Shown here: one piece after another, positions 59,334-64,000 of the stretch
Layout of the letters: the number at the start of each line of letters is the position of its first letter
How positions within the stretch are numbered: position 1 is the stretch's first letter
From: an uncultured Flavobacteriaceae bacterium
Lineage (GTDB): Bacteria; Bacteroidota; Bacteroidia; Flavobacteriales; Flavobacteriaceae
Direction of reading: 5' to 3'
NCBI GenBank assembly: GCA_905479095.1
Contig: CAJQLD010000032.1
Coordinates: 1 to 64,000 of the forward strand
DNA: 64,000 nucleotides
Notes under the pieces: model-generated
What the model was told of the DNA's origin: nothing
Databases searched by the model: none
The model's input: only the letters and a program-made list of their open reading frames with translations
Program-made: the position numbers and the translations under genes

Positions 59334-59798
59334 ATGACCCTTAAAAGCGATAAGAAATCTGGATTTACTGTGCCAAAAGACTATTTTGAAACTTTTGACT
59401 TGGACTTTATTTTAGAACAAGATCTAAAACAAACGTTCAAAAAAACAGGATTTAAAACGCCTGACACCTATTTTGAAGAGTTAGAAATCAGACTCCCCAA
59501 AAAAGCTCCTACAAAAACACTTCGATCATTAAATAAAAAAACAACCTTTTATATTTCTGGAATTGCAGCCTCTTTGGTTTTATTGCTGATGTTTTCTTGG
59601 CCTAGTGAAAACCGAGAAAACATAACTGCAGAAGCAATCGAAAACTATTTAATGTATGAAGAAATTCAAAGTGATGAATTAGCTGGTTTTCTAACTTCCG
59701 ATGAACTTGATGATCTAAGTACCTTAAGCATTTCAGCTTCAGAAATTGAAATCTATATTTTTGAAAACGCTTCTTTAGAATCTTTATTAATTAATTGA
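59334..59798 (+). CDS. Putative anti-sigma-like membrane protein with duplicated GFxxPxxYFE motif
   Basis: 154 aa; one central TM; SGFTVPKDYFETFDLDF and TGFKTPDTYFEELEIRL; immediately 3' of the sigma gene. Confidence 0.7.
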   Translation: MTLKSDKKSGFTVPKDYFETFDLDFILEQDLKQTFKKTGFKTPDTYFEELEIRLPKKAPTKTLRSLNKKTTFYISGIAASLVLLLMFSWPSENRENITAEAIENYLMYEEIQSDELAGFLTSDELDDLSTLSISASEIEIYIFENASLESLLIN

Positions 59799-59808
59799 AA
59801 AAATACCA

Positions 59809-60258
59809 ATGAAAAAACTAACGATATTAATTTATCTCGTCTTTATTTCGATACCACTATCGGCCCAACCGAATGGAAGAAAAGAAATGAAAGAAAAAAT
59901 AAAGACCATGAAGATTGCTTTCATCACTGAAAAATTAGATTTATCATCGAGTGAAGCTGAGAAGTTTTGGCCCATTTATAATGCATTTGACAAGGCTCAA
60001 ATGAAATTAAGACATGAAAAATTAAGAGCTATTAAAAACGAGTTGAAAGATCAAATCGATACCATTACTGATGAAGTAGCTCTTATGAAACTAAATGAAT
60101 TACTCGCCGCTGAAGCTGAACTCAATACGTTAAGACAAACTTTTCATGTGAAATTAAAAAACGTAATTTCTTCAAAAAAAATATTACTCTTAAAAATTTC
60201 TGAAGAAGGGTTTAATCGTCAAATGATGAAACGGTTGAGAAATCGACAAAAAAATTGA
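59809..60258 (+). CDS. Small periplasmic Spy/CnrR-like sensor protein
   Basis: 149 aa; signal peptide; FITEKLDLSSSEAEKFWPIYNAFDKAQMKLRHEKLRAIK. Confidence 0.75.
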   Translation: MKKLTILIYLVFISIPLSAQPNGRKEMKEKIKTMKIAFITEKLDLSSSEAEKFWPIYNAFDKAQMKLRHEKLRAIKNELKDQIDTITDEVALMKLNELLAAEAELNTLRQTFHVKLKNVISSKKILLLKISEEGFNRQMMKRLRNRQKN

Positions 60259-60286
60259 AAACACTAAGCTAACTGCATGTTTCTTA

Positions 60287-61318
60287 TTATTCAAAAATAA
60301 GCTTAGAAATCCTACCTTTTCCGGCCGCATAAGCGACGCTATCATTGACAAATCGGAGGGTGTAAAACCCTTCATCACTCAGCTGTTTCCATGTTTCGCC
60401 CGCATCAGAACTATAATCGATGCCTTCGAATCCAACCGCAACCAATCCTTTTGCATGGCTGTTTGGAGAAAATTGAACACAACTTCGATACCCTGGAGTT
60501 TGATCTTGCGCCACCACGTCCCAAGTTTTCCCACCATTTCTCGTACGAATTTTATTGGAATGTTGATTTTTTGGTTTTGTATAATCACCTCCGATCGCAA
60601 AGCCGTTTAACCCATCATAAAAATCAATAGAAAATATCCCGGTCGTTTCCTCGCCTTGAATGATTGGAGTTTCAAAAACACTCCAACTTTTTCCTTTGTC
60701 GGAGGTGTATAACACACGACTCGAACGCCCACCAGTGGCCACCCAAGCTTGATTCCCTACAATAGCAATATTTGTATCACTAGCGGCAAAAGCTGCTTCC
60801 CCTTCATTTATGGGCGGCAGTAATACACAAGGCGTCTTTTGCCAGGTTTCTCCACCATCTCTCGTTATTATTATACTCATACAGCCATTGATGGGATCAC
60901 CAACCGCCATTCCTTCTTTTGAATTCCAAAAATGTAAGGCATCATAAAAAACATTCGGATGCGTTTCTTCATACACCAATACATCGTCTTTAAACAACAG
61001 CGCGGGATTGCCGATGCTTAGGCTAAAAAACGTATCGTTTACTAAAGCAGAGGCTCGGAAATTAATCGTGTCAGTAGAGACTCTATCGATTAAAACACCC
61101 TGTGTATCCAAATCAATCATATACCTGTTTCCAACAGAAGAAACCGCCATGAGTTTGTGACTATTGAGTTCTATCGCTCTGATATTGAGTAATGAATCCT
61201 CTACAATCGTTTCAATCTTAACACTAGAAAAAGGATCTGAAATCGCTTTTTTCGACTGTATACAACTCAAAAAAAGGAGTATTACCACACCGATAGTTAT
61301 TGTGTATTTCACGATCAT
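60287..61318 (-). CDS. Lipoprotein with BNR/Ycf48-like beta-propeller
   Basis: 343 aa; lipobox LFLSC; repeated DGGETWQKT, DKGKSWSVF, NGGKTWDVV, DAGETWKQL Asp-box motifs. Confidence 0.88.
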   Translation of the reverse strand: MIVKYTITIGVVILLFLSCIQSKKAISDPFSSVKIETIVEDSLLNIRAIELNSHKLMAVSSVGNRYMIDLDTQGVLIDRVSTDTINFRASALVNDTFFSLSIGNPALLFKDDVLVYEETHPNVFYDALHFWNSKEGMAVGDPINGCMSIIITRDGGETWQKTPCVLLPPINEGEAAFAASDTNIAIVGNQAWVATGGRSSRVLYTSDKGKSWSVFETPIIQGEETTGIFSIDFYDGLNGFAIGGDYTKPKNQHSNKIRTRNGGKTWDVVAQDQTPGYRSCVQFSPNSHAKGLVAVGFEGIDYSSDAGETWKQLSDEGFYTLRFVNDSVAYAAGKGRISKLIFE

Positions 61319-61410
61319 TTTGGTTTAAAATTGATGAAATTTCAATATACATATTATCTATTATAATTAGCATTTTTAAACGTAACTTTGCACCACTAAT
61401 TAATACACCT

Positions 61411-62622
61411 ATGCGTTTACACAGAAATTTATGTTTTGCGGTCATTGATGGACTTTTACTCATCTTTAATGAAGGAGAATATGCCGATAAAGTCATTCAG
61501 AAATTATTGAAACGTGATAAACGTTGGGGCAGTCGCGACCGTGGATTTGTAGCCGAAACTACTTACGATATCGTTCGATGGAAACGCTTGTATGCAGAAA
61601 TCGCACTCATAAAAGAGCCTTTTAGCAGAGACGATGCTTGGCGACTTTTTGCAGTATGGGCGACTTTAAAAGGGATTAAACTTCCCGATTGGAAATATTT
61701 TGAAGGCACCCCTTCTCGAAAAATCAAAGGGCGTTTTGATGAACTCTCCAAAGACCGTAAATTCCGTGAATCGGTTCCAGATTGGATGGATGAATTGGGT
61801 GTTAAAGAATTAGGCGAAGCCAAATGGACCAAAGAATTAGCGATGCAAAACAAGCAAGCTGATGTGATTCTTAGAGTCAATACCTTAAAAACGTCGAAAG
61901 CCGATTTAAAACTAAAATTAGAATCGGAAGGCATTGAAACGATAGAAATTGAGGGCTACCCGTATGCGCTACAATTAAAAGAACGTGCCAATGTATTTAC
62001 AACCGAAGCCTTTAAAAATGGTTGGTTCGAAGTTCAAGATGCATCCTCACAGCTCGTTGCCGACTTTTTAGATGTAAAGCCAGGAATGAAAGTAGTGGAC
62101 TGTTGCGCCGGTGCCGGCGGAAAAACCTTACACCTCTCTGCATTAACAGAAAATAAAGGATCTGTGATAGCGATGGATATTTATGAAAGTAAATTAAAAA
62201 AATTAAAGATTAGAGCCCGTCGTGATGGCGCCCATAATATTGAAATGAGAGTGATTGATTCTACAAAACCAATCAAAAAACTACACGGAAAAGCCGATCG
62301 ACTATTGATTGACGCTCCTTGTTCTGGATTGGGTGTTTTAAGACGAAACCCCGATTCAAAATGGAAACTAGAACCCGAGTTTATCGATCGAATTCGACAA
62401 ACCCAACAAGAGGTATTGCAGCAATACTCGAAAATGGTAAAACCAACTGGGAAAATGGTCTATGCGACTTGCTCTGTGTTGCCGTCTGAAAATGAAACTC
62501 AAATTAAAACCTTTTTAAAGTCGGAAGCGGGTGCTGATTTTTCGTTCATAAAAGATAAAAAAATATTAGCCCACGAAACTGGATATGATGGTTTCTATAT
62601 GGCATTACTTGAAAAGAAATAA
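61411..62622 (+). CDS. RsmB/NOP-family RNA (cytosine-5) methyltransferase
   Basis: ATG 61411 (MRLHRNLCFAVIDGLLLIFNEGEYADKVIQKLLKRDKRWGSRDRGFVAETTYDIVRWK); WFEVQDASSQLVADFLDVKPGMKVVDCCAGAGGKTLHLSAL; DRLLIDAPCSGLGVLRRNPDSKWK. Confidence 0.95.
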   Translation: MRLHRNLCFAVIDGLLLIFNEGEYADKVIQKLLKRDKRWGSRDRGFVAETTYDIVRWKRLYAEIALIKEPFSRDDAWRLFAVWATLKGIKLPDWKYFEGTPSRKIKGRFDELSKDRKFRESVPDWMDELGVKELGEAKWTKELAMQNKQADVILRVNTLKTSKADLKLKLESEGIETIEIEGYPYALQLKERANVFTTEAFKNGWFEVQDASSQLVADFLDVKPGMKVVDCCAGAGGKTLHLSALTENKGSVIAMDIYESKLKKLKIRARRDGAHNIEMRVIDSTKPIKKLHGKADRLLIDAPCSGLGVLRRNPDSKWKLEPEFIDRIRQTQQEVLQQYSKMVKPTGKMVYATCSVLPSENETQIKTFLKSEAGADFSFIKDKKILAHETGYDGFYMALLEKK

Positions 62623-62654
62623 ACCAATTATTTTTAAATTTAAGATATTATTTT

Positions 62655-64000
62655 ATGAAGCAGATATACATTCTGGCTGTACTTATTTCGAGTCTTTCTT
62701 ACGGACAAATTCCAACTAATTATTATGATTCCGCAGAGGGATTAACGGGATTTGCTTTAAAAACCAAATTAAAATCAATTGTTTCTAACGGACACCAAGC
62801 TAGATCCTATGGACAGTTATACGATGGAGATGGGATAAGTGGCTCTAACGGTTATGAAGATACCCATACGGACGAAGCGGTCTCATCTGGAGAAAACTAT
62901 GAAAATGATGGAACTATTTTAGACATGTATTCCGAAAACCCATCAGGATCAGATCCGTATAATTATAACCACGGTAGTAATAATTGTGGGAATTATAGTT
63001 TGGAGGGAGATTGCTACAATAGAGAGCACCTTGTCCCACAGTCGTCTTTTAATAGTGCATCACCCATGAAAAGTGACATTCATCACGTCGTTCCATCCGA
63101 TGGACGTGTAAATGGTTATAGAGGCTCCTATCCGTTTGGAAATGTGAATACTCCAAGTTGGACTTCATTAAATGGCTCTAAAAGAGGCACAAGTGCGATG
63201 TCTGGTTATAATGGAACTGTGTTTGAACCCATAGACGAATTTAAAGGCGATATTGCGAGAGCTGTTTTGTATTTCGCGGTTCGTTATGAAGACACTATCG
63301 ATGGATATACAAGCTTTGATATGTTTAACGGCACAAATGACGAAGTATTTTATCCTTGGGCCATTGCCGTTTTATTAGATTGGCATACTAATGTGGATCC
63401 TGTTGACCAACGTGAACGGAATCGAAATGTGGCGGCTTATGCATTTCAAAACAATGCAAATCCTTTTGTAGATCATCCAGAATATGCATCGATGATTTGG
63501 AATCCTGTAACGGACAATGAAGCCCCAACCGCAGCAACCAACCTTGTCGCATCCAACCCAACTGGGAATTCTGTTGTTTTGAACTGGACTGCTGGAACGG
63601 ATAATATCGCGGTTACATCTTATGATGTTTATAAGGACGGCAGTATAACAACAAGTTCATCAAACACGAGTATTACAGTGACTGGGTTAGCACCAAATAC
63701 CGAATACTGTTTTACCGTCTATTCGAAAGATGGAAGCCAAAACACCTCCCCTGTGAGTAATGAAAGTTGCATGACAACTTTGGAAGGAAACACGTCGAGT
63801 AATGACCTATTCATCTCTGAATATGTAGAAGGTCTTAGTTATAATAAAGCGATAGAAATTGCAAATTTCACTGGGAGTTCAATAAACCTTAGTAACTACT
63901 CCATTGCAAGAGACCGAAACGGTTCAGGAGAATTTAATCCAGCCTTGCCATTAACTGGCACACTAGAATCTGGTAATGTACATGTGATTGCGAATACGCA
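62655..64000 (+). CDS. Endonuclease I family protein with fibronectin type III and lamin-tail-like region (truncated by window end)
   Basis: Own translation from ATG 62655: MKQIYILAVLISSLSYGQIPTNYYDSAEGLTGFALKTKLKSIVSNGHQ...CYNREHLVPQSSFNSASPMKSDIHHVVPSDGRVNGYRGSYPFG...; FN3-like APTAATNLVASNPTGNSVVLNWTAGTDNIAVTSYDVYKDG; open to the window edge, absent from the ORF track. Confidence 0.92.
   Translation, partial: MKQIYILAVLISSLSYGQIPTNYYDSAEGLTGFALKTKLKSIVSNGHQARSYGQLYDGDGISGSNGYEDTHTDEAVSSGENYENDGTILDMYSENPSGSDPYNYNHGSNNCGNYSLEGDCYNREHLVPQSSFNSASPMKSDIHHVVPSDGRVNGYRGSYPFGNVNTPSWTSLNGSKRGTSAMSGYNGTVFEPIDEFKGDIARAVLYFAVRYEDTIDGYTSFDMFNGTNDEVFYPWAIAVLLDWHTNVDPVDQRERNRNVAAYAFQNNANPFVDHPEYASMIWNPVTDNEAPTAATNLVASNPTGNSVVLNWTAGTDNIAVTSYDVYKDGSITTSSSNTSITVTGLAPNTEYCFTVYSKDGSQNTSPVSNESCMTTLEGNTSSNDLFISEYVEGLSYNKAIEIANFTGSSINLSNYSIARDRNGSGEFNPALPLTGTLESGNVHVIANT

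Noticed and set aside
60379-60630. ORFs 60379-60600 (-) and 60391-60630 (+)
   Set aside because: Both lie inside the intact BNR-repeat lipoprotein gene in other frames; no sign of a frameshift in that gene.
1-64000. Search for CRISPR arrays, IS elements, prophage genes, toxin-antitoxin or restriction systems, rRNA and tRNA
   Set aside because: None recognised by eye; intergenic spaces are short and no transposase, integrase, Cas or RM motifs appear in the translations. Confirmation needs tRNAscan-SE, a CRISPR finder and defence-system HMMs.

Overview
The window is a compact, AT-rich Bacteroidota (Flavobacteriaceae-like) chromosomal segment dominated by housekeeping genes. They include the spoT-like/Fur/purA cluster, an OstA-like protein, aroE, mazG, mnmA, purB, rmuC, carB, rpmH, mtaB, rpmE2, a phosphohexomutase, an MsbA-like exporter and an RsmB-like methyltransferase. 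Interspersed are Bacteroidota-specific modules: T9SS-sorted proteins, two ECF sigma modules, DUF4252 proteins, tandem DUF368 proteins, and a cytochrome/YceI/DUF5777/DOMON-like cluster. I found no phage, IS element, CRISPR array, rRNA or recognisable tRNA. Points most worth a second look: (1) an ABC-transporter ATPase interrupted at a 9-nt homopolymer; (2) a cobalamin riboswitch between a TonB receptor and a divergent small membrane protein; (3) a possible redox cluster at 35.4-39.0 kb; (4) three amidohydrolase-like domains in tandem, of which only one keeps an obvious HxH motif; (5) tandem DUF368 paralogs; (6) an anti-sigma-like protein with a repeated GFxxPxxYFE motif; (7) rpmH and a truncated endonuclease I gene, both absent from the ORF track. 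I see no clear-cut new defence or mobile system. Assignments are by recognition of translated motifs only; no searches were run.
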